Shown here: positions 1-8,693 of the stretch, in pieces
Position numbering within the stretch: position 1 is the stretch's first letter
How the letters are laid out: each line of letters begins with the position of its first letter
NCBI RefSeq assembly: GCF_001612725.1
Contig: NZ_BDAZ01000014.1
Location: 1 to 64,000, forward strand
Reading direction: 5' to 3'
From: Nocardia anaemiae NBRC 100462
GTDB taxonomy: Bacteria > Actinomycetota > Actinomycetes > Mycobacteriales > Mycobacteriaceae
DNA length: 64,000 nucleotides
Translations under genes and position numbers: made by a program
The notes under the pieces: model-generated
Database searches by the model: none
What the model was told of the DNA's origin: nothing
The model's input: only the letters and a program-made list of their open reading frames with translations

Positions 1-227
1 GCCGGGGTCGCTTTCACCGGCGCTGGTGCCGGTGCCGGGTTGGCCACCTGCGCGGGCGCGGCCGCGGGCGCGGCGCTGTTACCGGAATCACCCGCGACTT
101 CGGGCGTGTAATCGGCGAGGAACTCGTGCCAACTTTCATCGACGGAAGATGGATCCTGTTTGTACTTCTGATACATCTCATCGACTAGCCACTGGTTCTG
201 TCCGAACTGGGAAGTTGAGCTGCTCAC
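1..227 (-). CDS. kgd: Multifunctional 2-oxoglutarate decarboxylase/dehydrogenase E1-E2 (N-terminus only)
   Basis: Only the first 75 or so codons are present; the gene runs off the left edge. The peptide starts with [18 protein letters not shown] and continues through [16 protein letters not shown] into an Ala/Pro-rich linker. This is the characteristic N-terminal helix and linker of mycobacterial and nocardial Kgd/SucA. In the family this ThDP enzyme decarboxylates 2-oxoglutarate and carries an E2-like succinyltransferase domain, acting in the cytosolic TCA cycle. I chose the GTG at 227 because the family N-terminus begins right there. An in-frame ATG at 245 would add six residues (MRRTPA). 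Identification rests on the N-terminal signature alone, since the catalytic part is outside the window. Confidence 0.88.
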   Translation of the reverse strand, partial: MSSSTSQFGQNQWLVDEMYQKYKQDPSSVDESWHEFLADYTPEVAGDSGNSAAPAAAPAQVANPAPAPAPVKATP

Positions 228-341
228 AGCAGGTGTTCGCCTCATTTCGTTCTTCGCGCTGCGACGTTTGTGACGTGCCCGGCACGGGGATCAGCGGATG
301 CGCGCCGATGCGCCCTCTCTGAGGATAGGCCCAGCAGCAAA

Positions 342-3300
342 TCAGTGGATCGACTGACCACCGGACAAACCCGATCCCAAAGATGACGACCCGTCCTCAC
401 CCGAGAATATTCCCCCCGTTTCGCTGGCCGCCGCCCATAGCTGGGCATAGCGGCCACCGGCCGCAACCAATGTGTCGTGCGTCCCGATTTCGACGATTCG
501 TCCGTGCTCGACGACGGCGATCCGATCGGCTCGCGCGGCGGTGCCGAGGCGGTGCGCCACGACGACGGTGGTGCGGCCACGCGTCAGCGATCGGCTTGCT
601 GCCAGCACCGATGCCTCGGTCTCCGGATCGAGGGTGGCGGTGGCCTCGTCGAGCAGCAATAGATCCGGGCGCACCAGTTCGGCTCTGGCGAGGGCGATCA
701 GTTGGCGTTGGCCCGCCGAGAGCCCACGGCCGCGCTCGCCGATCGGATGGCGCATGCCCTGCGGTAGCGCCGCGATCATGTCGGCCGCACCGACCGCGGT
801 GGCGGCCGCCGCGATCTCGGCTTCGGTCGCGCAAGGTTTCCCGAATGCAATGTTGCTGGCGACATCGCCGGTGAAGAGGTGAGCTTCCTGCGGGACGATG
901 CCGAGCCGGGCGCGGTAGTCGGTGAGGCGGTAGTCGCGGATGTCGATGTCATCGACCTCGATCGCACCCGGGTTGTCGCGCGGTAGGTCGTAGAGGCGGG
1001 CGAGCAACTTGACGATGGTCGATTTGCCAGCGCCCGTCGGTCCGACCAACGCCAGCGTGGATCCGGCCGGAATCCGCAGTGACACTCCGTCGAGGGCGGG
1101 CTTCTCGGTGCCCGGGTAGTGGAATCGGATTCCGTCGAGGACGACCTCGCCGCGCAATCCGTGCTCGATCGCGATCGCGTCCGGTGGATCGGCGGCGATG
1201 GCGGACGGGGTGCGCAGCAGGTCGCCGATGCGGCGCAGGCCGACGCGCGCCTGCTGGTAGCCGTCGAAAACCTGGGACAACTGCAGGATCGGGCCGAAGA
1301 GCAGCTGCAGATACAGCACGAAGGCGATGAGTGTTCCCGCGGTCGTCGTATCGTCGGCGACTTCGCGCGCGCCGAAATACACGACCGCGGCCAGCGCCAG
1401 ATCGGCCCAGGCGATGACGATGGCGAAGTACATGGCGATCGCGCGCTGGGCGCGCATCCGGCTGGCGCGGTACCGATCGGAGTATTCGGCGAAGCGGCGG
1501 GCGGCGATCGGCTCGTGCCGGTTGGCCTGGACGGCGCGCAGACCGGCGACATTCTCCTGGAAATCGGCATTGACGGTCGAGACGTGTTCGCGCGAGACGG
1601 TATATGCGGTGGCGGAGACGCGGCGGAACAGCGCGGTCGCCACCAGCAGTGGCGGCAGCGCGATCAGTACTACCGCCGCCAGCGAGGCGTCGATGACCGA
1701 GAGCGCCACCGCGATGCCGACCAGGGTGAGCACGCCGATCAGCGTGGTCGCGACGCCGGTTTGCAGGAAGGTCGAGAGGGCGTCCACGTCGGTGGTCATC
1801 CTGGTCATGATCCGACCGGACAGCTCGCGCTCGTAGTAGTCCAATCCCAGCCGTTGCAGATGGGCGTAGCTGCGCACGCGCAGGCCGTAGAGGACGCGTT
1901 CGCCGGTGCGTGCGGTGAGGACGGTGGTCGCCGCGCCGACGGCCAGACCCAGCACCACCAAGACCGCGCCGAGCACTCCGGCTCTGCCGAGTGCGCCCGA
2001 ATCATGGCCGCTCACACCGGAATCGATGGCGTAACGCACGATCGGCGGGAAGGCGACGCCGATGAGGGTGTCCAGCGCGAGCAGCGTGATGACGGTCAGG
2101 ACCAACCAGCGCACCGGACGCAGCAGGCGAGCGAGCCGGAATCCGGGATCCGGTTGCCGCAGCTCCTCCTCGTCCAAGCCGGGTTGTTCGGTGGCCGGTG
2201 GCAGACCTTCGATGGTGCGGCGCAATTCGGGGGTTTCGCTGAGATCGGCTGCTGCGCCGGAGAATCCGCCCGGGCCGCTAATCGGTGTGGCCGCGCGAGC
2301 GAAAGTGTCGACAATCGTGGCTTCGCCGGTGGCATATGAGACCGGCCCAGGCAGCCGGATCACCCGATCCGCATGCGCCAGTGTGGATTCCCGATGCGCC
2401 AGGATCAGCGTGGTGCGCCCGCCGGCATCGGGCAGCTTCTCGAAGATGGCCGCCTCGGTCACCGCGTCGACCGCGGAGGTCGCGTCATCGAGCACCAGAA
2501 TCCGCGGGCGCGCCAATAGCGCTCTGGCCAAGGCGATTCGCTGCCGCTGGCCGCCGGAGAGCGTCAATCCGCGTTCGCCGACCACGGTGTCGTAGCCATC
2601 GGAGAGTTCGGTGATGAACTCGTCGGCGGCGGCAAGCTTTGCGGCATACCGTATTTCGGCATCGGTGGCCTCCGGGCGGCCGAGGGCGATATTCGCGGCG
2701 ACGGTGTCGCTGAACAGGAACGGGTCGTCGAACACCACCCCCACCGCGCTGCGTAGATCGGATGCGCGCAGGTCGGCGATATCCACCCGCTCAGCGGTTT
2801 CCGTGGATCCGAACAGGCGGATGGCGCCGGAATCCGGGGCGTAGAAGCGCGGGAGAAGCAGCGAAAGCGTCGACTTTCCGGAGCCAGCGGGGCCGATGAC
2901 GGCGACGGTCTCGCCGGGCCGCACGGTCAGGTCGAGGTCACGCAGGATCGGCTGCGCGGGATCGAATCCGAAAGTGAGCGAATCGATGTCGATGCCCAAG
3001 GGTCCGTCGGGGAGCTCGGCGGGGGCAGGCGGATCGGCGATTTCGGGGGCCGCGTCGATGACCTGGTAGACGCGCTCGGCGGCGGCCCTGGTCAGCTGGG
3101 CCATGATCACCACAGAGGACATGGTTCGGGTGGTGACGGTCATGGTCGTGACGTACGCGGAGAAGGCGAGAAAGGTGCCGATACCGATCACGCCGTGCAG
3201 GGCGAGCAGACCGCCGACAACGATCACCGCGACCAGTCCGGCTTGCGGAATCGTGGTCACCCCGGGGGCGAAGCGCGCATTGATCCCGGCGGCGCGCATG

Positions 3301-4016
3301 CGCTCGGCGTAGAGAACGCGCCCGTGCTCCTCCAGCACGCGCACCATCCGAGCTTCCTGCCCGAAACCCTTGACGACCCGCACGCCGGTGACTGTCTCTT
3401 CGACATGCTGCGCGACCTCGGCCGCGCGCTGCTGCGCCGACCACGTTGCCGCGTACAGGCGAGGCCGCATCCGATATACCAGCACCGCGATGGCGGGGAC
3501 CACCAACAATGCGACAGCGGCCAGCGGCGGCGATAGCCACACCATGACCACGGCGGCCAGCAGGAACTCCAGCAATGCCAACCCAGACAGCGGCGTCATC
3601 GCCAAAAGGCCCTGCACCAACTGCAGATCCGTGATCGACCGCGACACCACCTGTCCGGTGCGCAGCGCGTCCTGCCCGACACCGTCCAGTCGCTGCAGCG
3701 AGGCGAGCAGGCTGACACGCAACGAGTGCTGCACATCGAGGGATAGCCGTCCGGCCAACATGCGGCGTCCGAAGGCCGCCGAGAAGCGTCCCAGCGCGAC
3801 AAGGGCGAGCAGGGCCGCGATGGTCCCGATGACGGAGGTGTCACCGACCCCGGCCGCATCGACCGCCCGCTTGGTCAGCAGCGGCGCGGAGATCTCGACC
3901 ACCGCTCCGGCCGTCAACGCGATGGCGATGCCGGTGACCGTTCCCCGGTGGCTCCAGCACTCGGTCCACAGTCTGCGCATCCAACCCATACCGCGCTCGG
4001 TCACTCCGCTGCTCAT
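342..4016 (-). CDS. Fused tandem ABC exporter (two transmembrane plus two nucleotide-binding domains in one chain)
   Basis: About 1224 residues: a full-length ABC exporter made of two half-transporters joined head to tail. The order is TMD1, NBD1 (Walker A GPAGSGKST, signature LSGGQRQR, Walker B ILVLDD), a linker of roughly 60 residues, TMD2, and NBD2 (Walker A GPTGAGKST, signature LSAGQRQ, Walker B LLLLDEAT). NBD1 has D-D rather than D-E at the end of Walker B, so that site may be hydrolytically weak, as in many heterodimeric exporters. Mycobacteria carry the same pair as two genes (Rv1272c/Rv1273c type), likewise in the kgd region; substrate unknown, lipid or drug export inferred. The ATG at 4016 is preferred. 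A GTG at 4118 in the same frame would overlap the upstream permease gene, and an ATG at 3989 is also possible. Confidence 0.9.
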   Translation of the reverse strand: MSSGVTERGMGWMRRLWTECWSHRGTVTGIAIALTAGAVVEISAPLLTKRAVDAAGVGDTSVIGTIAALLALVALGRFSAAFGRRMLAGRLSLDVQHSLRVSLLASLQRLDGVGQDALRTGQVVSRSITDLQLVQGLLAMTPLSGLALLEFLLAAVVMVWLSPPLAAVALLVVPAIAVLVYRMRPRLYAATWSAQQRAAEVAQHVEETVTGVRVVKGFGQEARMVRVLEEHGRVLYAERMRAAGINARFAPGVTTIPQAGLVAVIVVGGLLALHGVIGIGTFLAFSAYVTTMTVTTRTMSSVVIMAQLTRAAAERVYQVIDAAPEIADPPAPAELPDGPLGIDIDSLTFGFDPAQPILRDLDLTVRPGETVAVIGPAGSGKSTLSLLLPRFYAPDSGAIRLFGSTETAERVDIADLRASDLRSAVGVVFDDPFLFSDTVAANIALGRPEATDAEIRYAAKLAAADEFITELSDGYDTVVGERGLTLSGGQRQRIALARALLARPRILVLDDATSAVDAVTEAAIFEKLPDAGGRTTLILAHRESTLAHADRVIRLPGPVSYATGEATIVDTFARAATPISGPGGFSGAAADLSETPELRRTIEGLPPATEQPGLDEEELRQPDPGFRLARLLRPVRWLVLTVITLLALDTLIGVAFPPIVRYAIDSGVSGHDSGALGRAGVLGAVLVVLGLAVGAATTVLTARTGERVLYGLRVRSYAHLQRLGLDYYERELSGRIMTRMTTDVDALSTFLQTGVATTLIGVLTLVGIAVALSVIDASLAAVVLIALPPLLVATALFRRVSATAYTVSREHVSTVNADFQENVAGLRAVQANRHEPIAARRFAEYSDRYRASRMRAQRAIAMYFAIVIAWADLALAAVVYFGAREVADDTTTAGTLIAFVLYLQLLFGPILQLSQVFDGYQQARVGLRRIGDLLRTPSAIAADPPDAIAIEHGLRGEVVLDGIRFHYPGTEKPALDGVSLRIPAGSTLALVGPTGAGKSTIVKLLARLYDLPRDNPGAIEVDDIDIRDYRLTDYRARLGIVPQEAHLFTGDVASNIAFGKPCATEAEIAAAATAVGAADMIAALPQGMRHPIGERGRGLSAGQRQLIALARAELVRPDLLLLDEATATLDPETEASVLAASRSLTRGRTTVVVAHRLGTAARADRIAVVEHGRIVEIGTHDTLVAAGGRYAQLWAAASETGGIFSGEDGSSSLGSGLSGGQSIH

Positions 4017-4090
4017 CCCGTCTGTCGTGCTGGTACCGACGGTAATGACACGTGCCGCACCGCTATTTGTTCCCCGCGGCCGGGACCGGA

Positions 4091-4873
4091 TCAGAGGTCG
4101 GCGGTGCGGAGCAACCACCAGGCCCCGCCCGCGGCGGCGATGGTCCAGAGGATGAGGATCACCAGTGCGGCGGGGGTGGGGGCCAGGAAGTCGCTGTCTT
4201 TGAAGGAACCAACGGCGACGGTGCTGACGGTGGCCGAGCCGGGCAGGACGGTCACCACTCCGGCGAGGCCGATTGCCTTGGCGACGACCCAGATCAACGG
4301 TTCGATGATCACCAGCCAGCCGAGCATCGCCACGACCGCGGTGGTCGACGTGCGCAGCAGCAATCCCAGACCGGCGCCGATCAGCGACCAGCAGACCGCG
4401 GCGAGCAGACCGCCGCCGAGCACGGCGAGTAACCGCACTCCGAAATCGAATTTGCCGCGGCCGAAACCGAGCAGGCAGGCGAAGGCGATGAGTTCGACAA
4501 CGAAGGTCACGGCCAGGGCGAAGCCAGCGGTGACCAGGAATTTCGCGGCTGCGAGCCGGTCACGGTCGGGGCTGAACAGCGCGGTGGACGGCATTGTCGC
4601 GTAACGGTATTCGGCTCCCGCACCGGCCGCGCCGAAGGCACCGGCCAGCACGATCGCGGCCGCGAGACCGATATATAGCCCGATGGTCGCCGCGCCCGTG
4701 GCCGGATTGGATTTCGGATCGGCGGGTCCGGCGAGCAGTGCGGTCACCGTGCTCGCGACGAGGGCGATCGCGGGGATCAGTGCGGCCAGGATTCGGCTGG
4801 CGCGCAGCGTGGCGACCTTGCGGACCTCGGAATTGACGGCCGGAACGAGGTCCGCGGGCAGGACGGTGATCAT
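4091..4873 (-). CDS. ABC-2 type transporter permease
   Basis: 260 residues, very hydrophobic with about six membrane segments. After a short cytoplasmic N-terminus (about 25 residues) come alternating Ala/Val/Leu/Gly-rich stretches, ending at AAAGGAWWLLRTADL. The layout matches ABC-2 integral membrane subunits that pair with a separate ATPase. Its start overlaps the stop of the upstream ATPase gene by 4 bp (ATGA), so the two are translationally coupled and almost certainly form one transporter. The substrate cannot be deduced; export of a small molecule or a lipid is typical of the family. Confidence 0.82.
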   Translation of the reverse strand: MITVLPADLVPAVNSEVRKVATLRASRILAALIPAIALVASTVTALLAGPADPKSNPATGAATIGLYIGLAAAIVLAGAFGAAGAGAEYRYATMPSTALFSPDRDRLAAAKFLVTAGFALAVTFVVELIAFACLLGFGRGKFDFGVRLLAVLGGGLLAAVCWSLIGAGLGLLLRTSTTAVVAMLGWLVIIEPLIWVVAKAIGLAGVVTVLPGSATVSTVAVGSFKDSDFLAPTPAALVILILWTIAAAGGAWWLLRTADL

Positions 4874-5835
4874 CGTGGAATCCCTTGCTGCGGTGCGATC
4901 CCGGCATAGGGGGCGGGCTGGGGTGGGCGGGCCGGTTTGACCAGTGCGGCGAGCACTCGGTCGGGGTGGATCTGGTCGGCCGCGATATTGTCCACGCGCA
5001 CACCGGCCGCCGTCGCCGCCGCCCGGATCTGCGCTTCGGTCGCCTCGGCAACGGCGAGGCGACCGTCGGGACGGATCACCGCATCGGTGAAGCCCTGTGC
5101 GGCCAACATGGTGGCCAGTGCGATCGGGGTCGACGCGGCGACGACCAGACGATCGGGATGTCCGCGCCGTAGCCGGGCGGGCGTGCCCTGATAGACCACC
5201 GAACCCTCGCTGAGGACAATGATGCTGTCCGCCATCGGAATCACATTCGCGAGGCTTTCGCTGGACAACAGGACCGAGCCGCCGCGGCGGGTGTGCCGCC
5301 GCAGGAAGTCCGTCAGCCAGGTGCGTTCGGCCGCGTCGAGACCGGCCAGGGGATCGTCGAGAATCAGCAACTGCGGGTCGCCCAGCAGCGCGGTCGCCAG
5401 CGCCAGCCGGGTCCGCGAGCCGTCCGACAGCTCGCCCGCCCGCGTTTTCGCCAGGTCACCGAGGCCGACCACCTGGATCACCTCGTCGACCCGCGCGTCC
5501 TCGACACCGGCGGCCGCCGCATAGACCAGCAGATGATCGCGCGCGCTTCGAGCCGGATGCAGCCCGCGCGGCTGCAACATGCCGCCGACGACAACCGTCG
5601 CGGCTGCCTCGCCTCGCCGGGAGCCCGGTGCGCCGACCGCCGCGGTTCCGGCGGTCGGCTGGAGCAGACCGAGCAGGATCCGCAGGATCGTCGTCTTCCC
5701 CGCGCCCGCCGGACCCACCAGGGCGGCGGTGGTCCCGGACGGCACGGTGAAGCTCACGTCTTCGACCGCGGTGACCAGGTTGTAGCGCTTGGTCAGACCA
5801 CGAACGGAGCAGGCGAGCGGTCGGGCAGCGCTCAT
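4870..5835 (-). CDS. ABC transporter ATP-binding protein
   Basis: 321 residues. Walker A GPAGAGKTT lies near residue 40 and Walker B is LLILDDPLAGLD, with Asp-Asp in place of the usual Asp-Glu. The signature motif is weak (ELSDGSRTRLALA instead of LSGGQ). The last 100 residues form the C-terminal extension seen in drug or antibiotic exporter ATPases of the CcmA/DrrA class. It is coupled by 4-bp overlaps to the EcsC-like gene upstream and the permease gene downstream. The atypical signature and Walker B suggest a divergent ATPase, but the ORF is intact. Confidence 0.85.
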   Translation of the reverse strand: MSAARPLACSVRGLTKRYNLVTAVEDVSFTVPSGTTAALVGPAGAGKTTILRILLGLLQPTAGTAAVGAPGSRRGEAAATVVVGGMLQPRGLHPARSARDHLLVYAAAAGVEDARVDEVIQVVGLGDLAKTRAGELSDGSRTRLALATALLGDPQLLILDDPLAGLDAAERTWLTDFLRRHTRRGGSVLLSSESLANVIPMADSIIVLSEGSVVYQGTPARLRRGHPDRLVVAASTPIALATMLAAQGFTDAVIRPDGRLAVAEATEAQIRAAATAAGVRVDNIAADQIHPDRVLAALVKPARPPQPAPYAGIAPQQGIPR

Positions 5836-6563
5836 CGCGGCGTGGTCGGGGGTTGCGGCTTCGCCGGATCCAGGGCGGGCAGTGGATCGGCGTCGATGAC
5901 GAGCTGTCGATCGGCGGGCCAGGTCACCGGCGCGGGTCCGAATGCCTTGCGCGCGTTGTTGATCGTGGACTTGCCGAGGGTCCGGTTGCCGACGCCGCCG
6001 ATCACCGCGCCGATACCGGCGGGCACCACCTTGCCCGCCATCAATGCCGCCCGCTTGGTGATGAAGCGAATGATGAATCGCTTGAGCAGCGAATCGTTCA
6101 TGCTCGACAGGCCGGGAATCTTATTGGCGAACAAGGTGCCCCAGTTCTTCGCCGAATGACCGACCGTCTTCTCGACGATCTCCATCCCGCTCTCACCGAG
6201 CACGACCGCGAGCACAAGTGCCCGACGCGTCTCCTGGTCCTCGGGGGAGATGCCGTGCACGGCCGCGACGGCCAGCGTGAACACCGCGGACGCCTCCATG
6301 AAGAAGGTGGTCTCGGCACTGACCGCCGCGAGCGCCGCGATGGTGCCGACGCCCGGCACCGCCGCCGTCGCACCCACCGCGCCGCCGCTGCTGGTGACCG
6401 CGAGCAGGTACTGGTGTTCCAGCCGCTCGATGATCTGCGCGGGACTCTCCGATGGATGCGAACGCCGCAGCCGGTCCACGTACTTGGCGACCGCGGGCGC
6501 CTGCAGGCGCGACCCGGTATCGAGTAGCTGGACCACCGTCTTCTCGAACGTGCCTTTGAACAC
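5832..6563 (-). CDS. EcsC-family-like protein, first gene of the ABC-2 operon
   Basis: 243 residues, GTG start with AGGAGGA 8 nt upstream. A helical N-terminus is followed by a glycine/alanine-rich hydrophobic hairpin (GGAVGATAAVPGVGTIAALA, about residues 60-80), a second amphipathic stretch, and a Gly-rich segment (VVPAGIGAVIGGVGNRTLG, about 180-200). This pattern resembles EcsC-domain proteins, which are often encoded beside ABC transporters and associate with membranes. The assignment is by pattern only. It overlaps the ATPase gene by 4 bp and so probably functions with that transporter. Confidence 0.6.
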   Translation of the reverse strand: MFKGTFEKTVVQLLDTGSRLQAPAVAKYVDRLRRSHPSESPAQIIERLEHQYLLAVTSSGGAVGATAAVPGVGTIAALAAVSAETTFFMEASAVFTLAVAAVHGISPEDQETRRALVLAVVLGESGMEIVEKTVGHSAKNWGTLFANKIPGLSSMNDSLLKRFIIRFITKRAALMAGKVVPAGIGAVIGGVGNRTLGKSTINNARKAFGPAPVTWPADRQLVIDADPLPALDPAKPQPPTTPR

Positions 6564-6675
6564 GGCGACATCCTCCTGTTCCGCCCGTACGCAACGACCT
6601 TATTGCACCGGCCGCCATCAACTCGTCATGACAACGATGTACCCGGTCGGCCGGGTTCCCAGCATGTCGGTTCGA

Positions 6676-7701
6676 TCACGCCGGTTCGCGCAGGGCGGGC
6701 ACCCGCTCGGTGAGCGGTGGCGGTGGCGGCGGGGTGCCGTCGCCGAATGGCCTGCCGCCCAGCGCTTCTCGGCCGTGCGGGGTCAGCCAGTCGGTCAGAT
6801 CCGGCCCCTTGGGCACGATCTGCGTCGGATTGATGTCGCGGTGCACCACGTAGTAGTGCGTCTTGATCTGCCCGAAATCGACGGTGTCGCCGAATCCGGG
6901 TGTCTGGTAGAGATCACGCACATACGCCCACAGCACCGGCATTTCGCTCAGTTTGGAGCGGTTGGTCTTGAAATGGCTGTGGTAGACCGGGTCGAAGCGG
7001 ACCAGCGTGGTGAACAGCCGCACATCGGCCTCGGTAATGGTGTCACCCACCAGGTAGCGCTGGCCGGCGAGCCGTTCCGACAGCCAGTCCAACCGACCGA
7101 AGAGCCGATCGTAGGCCTTCTCGTACGCCTCCTGGGTACCGGCGAATCCGCACCGGTACACACCGTTGTTGACATCCCGGAAGACCGCCTGGTTCACCTC
7201 GTCGATCTCGGCCCGCAGCTCCTGCGGATACAGCTGCGGCGCGCCGGGGCGATGGAATTCGGTCCACTCGCTGGAGAAATCGAGGGTGATCTGCGCGTAG
7301 TCGTTGGTCACCACCTGTCCGGTGTGGATGTCCACGAGTGCGGGCACCGTGATGCCGCGCGGATAGTCCGGGAACCGTGCCAGGTACGCATCGCGCAACC
7401 GGTGGATGCCGAGCACCGGATCCACCTCACCGGGATCCAGATCGAAGGTCCAGCTGAGCTTGTCGTGCGTCGGCCCGCACAAACCGAGCGAGATGACGTC
7501 TTCCAGCCCCAGCAGCCTGCGCACGATCAGTGTGCGATTGGCCCACGGACAGGCCCGCGCCGCGACCAGCCGATACCGGCCAGGCTCGACGGGATACCCG
7601 TCGCGGCCATCAGCAGTAATGCGTGTGGTGATGTAATTCGTATCCCGCTTGAACTCACCGGCTTCGACGTAGGAGCCGGTTTCCGATACCGCCTTGGTCA
7701 C
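6676..7701 (-). CDS. Xi-class glutathione S-transferase-like protein (glutathionyl-hydroquinone reductase family)
   Basis: 341 residues, GTG start. The N-terminal thioredoxin-fold domain has the Cys-Pro-Trp-Ala motif (C51-P-W-A), the signature of S-glutathionyl-hydroquinone reductases (YqjG/ECM4). The C-terminal helical domain contains TEADVRLFTTLVRFDPVYH, typical of the same class. Family enzymes reductively remove a thiol from quinone or hydroquinone conjugates. Actinobacteria use mycothiol rather than glutathione, so the physiological thiol here is an open question. The gene stands alone: 113 bp separate it from the EcsC-like gene, and it is divergent from the downstream crotonase. Confidence 0.87.
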   Translation of the reverse strand: MTKAVSETGSYVEAGEFKRDTNYITTRITADGRDGYPVEPGRYRLVAARACPWANRTLIVRRLLGLEDVISLGLCGPTHDKLSWTFDLDPGEVDPVLGIHRLRDAYLARFPDYPRGITVPALVDIHTGQVVTNDYAQITLDFSSEWTEFHRPGAPQLYPQELRAEIDEVNQAVFRDVNNGVYRCGFAGTQEAYEKAYDRLFGRLDWLSERLAGQRYLVGDTITEADVRLFTTLVRFDPVYHSHFKTNRSKLSEMPVLWAYVRDLYQTPGFGDTVDFGQIKTHYYVVHRDINPTQIVPKGPDLTDWLTPHGREALGGRPFGDGTPPPPPPLTERVPALREPA

Positions 7702-7803
7702 TTGCCTAGTCTGGCAGATCTTCGCCGGAATGAGGGCTGCGAGCGGTGTGCACGAGCATCGGGGGACGGCAGCGGGTGGAGTGGGTCAGCTTAGTCTTGC
7801 CGG

Positions 7804-8598
7804 ATGAGTGATACGAAGGCCACCAGGCTGACCCGGGAAACCACCGACGGCGGCGCCGAGGTCGCGACCCTCACCCTGGCCAATCCGCCGCTGAATCTGT
7901 TCGACCGGTCGATGCTCGACGCGCTCGTCGAGGATCTCGCCGAGCTATCGGCCAATCCGCCGCGCGCGGTGCTGCTGCGGGCCGAGGGCAAACTGGTCTC
8001 CGGTGGCGTCGACGTGCACGTCTTCGACGGGTTGACGATCGAGCAGGGCGCTGAACTGTGGCGCGCCCTGTTCGCGCAGATCATCCATCCGCTAGAGGCG
8101 CTGCCGTGTCCGGTGGTCTTCGCCGCGCACGGCCTCACCCTGACCGCCGCCTTCGAAATGGCGCTGGCCTGCGACATCATCCTGGCCGCGCCGAAGGCGA
8201 AATTCGGCCTGGTGGAGACGGTCGTCGGCCTGACGCCGTCGATGGGCGGTCCGCAGCGACTGGCCGAGCGCGCCGGTTCGGGCCGCGCCCGCGAATTCGT
8301 GATGACCGGTGACCTCTACGATGCCGCGACCATGGCCGAATGGGGCGTGGTCAACGCGGTCCACGACGATGTCGACGCTGCCGCACGGGAACTGACGACT
8401 CGCCTGGCGGAGGGCCCAACCCGGGCGCATGCCGCGACCAAACAGATCATCGAGGCGTGGCGCTCCGGTGGTGTGGCGCACGCGGATTCGGTGACGCCGG
8501 AGGTGTCCGGCGCACTGTTCGATACCGCGGATCTGCGCGGCGCGGTGCGCAGCTTCCTGGAGGTCGGGCCGGGGAAGGCGACATACACCGGCCGGTGA
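7804..8598 (+). CDS. Enoyl-CoA hydratase/isomerase (crotonase) family protein
   Basis: 264 residues, ATG start. It has the crotonase fold: an NPPLNLFDRSMLDAL start of the core, an oxyanion-hole region around residues 60-110, and AKFGLVETVVGLTPSMGG near 140. The two positions that carry catalytic glutamates in hydratases appear to be Glu here (in FEMALACD and in GLVETV). The usual glycine-rich oxyanion loop (GGG) reads TLTAA, which is atypical and could mean altered chemistry (isomerase or hydrolase) or altered substrate. It is followed 95 bp later by a CoA-ligase-like gene on the same strand, suggesting acyl-CoA metabolism. Confidence 0.85.
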   Translation: MSDTKATRLTRETTDGGAEVATLTLANPPLNLFDRSMLDALVEDLAELSANPPRAVLLRAEGKLVSGGVDVHVFDGLTIEQGAELWRALFAQIIHPLEALPCPVVFAAHGLTLTAAFEMALACDIILAAPKAKFGLVETVVGLTPSMGGPQRLAERAGSGRAREFVMTGDLYDAATMAEWGVVNAVHDDVDAAARELTTRLAEGPTRAHAATKQIIEAWRSGGVAHADSVTPEVSGALFDTADLRGAVRSFLEVGPGKATYTGR

Positions 8599-8693
8599 CA
8601 GCAAGGACACGTTCCTCGCCTATGCCAGCGAAAGTGTGACTCGCGTCATATAGTCGCAGGAGCCTGCAGGCTCGAGGCGCGTGCGGAGGACCC

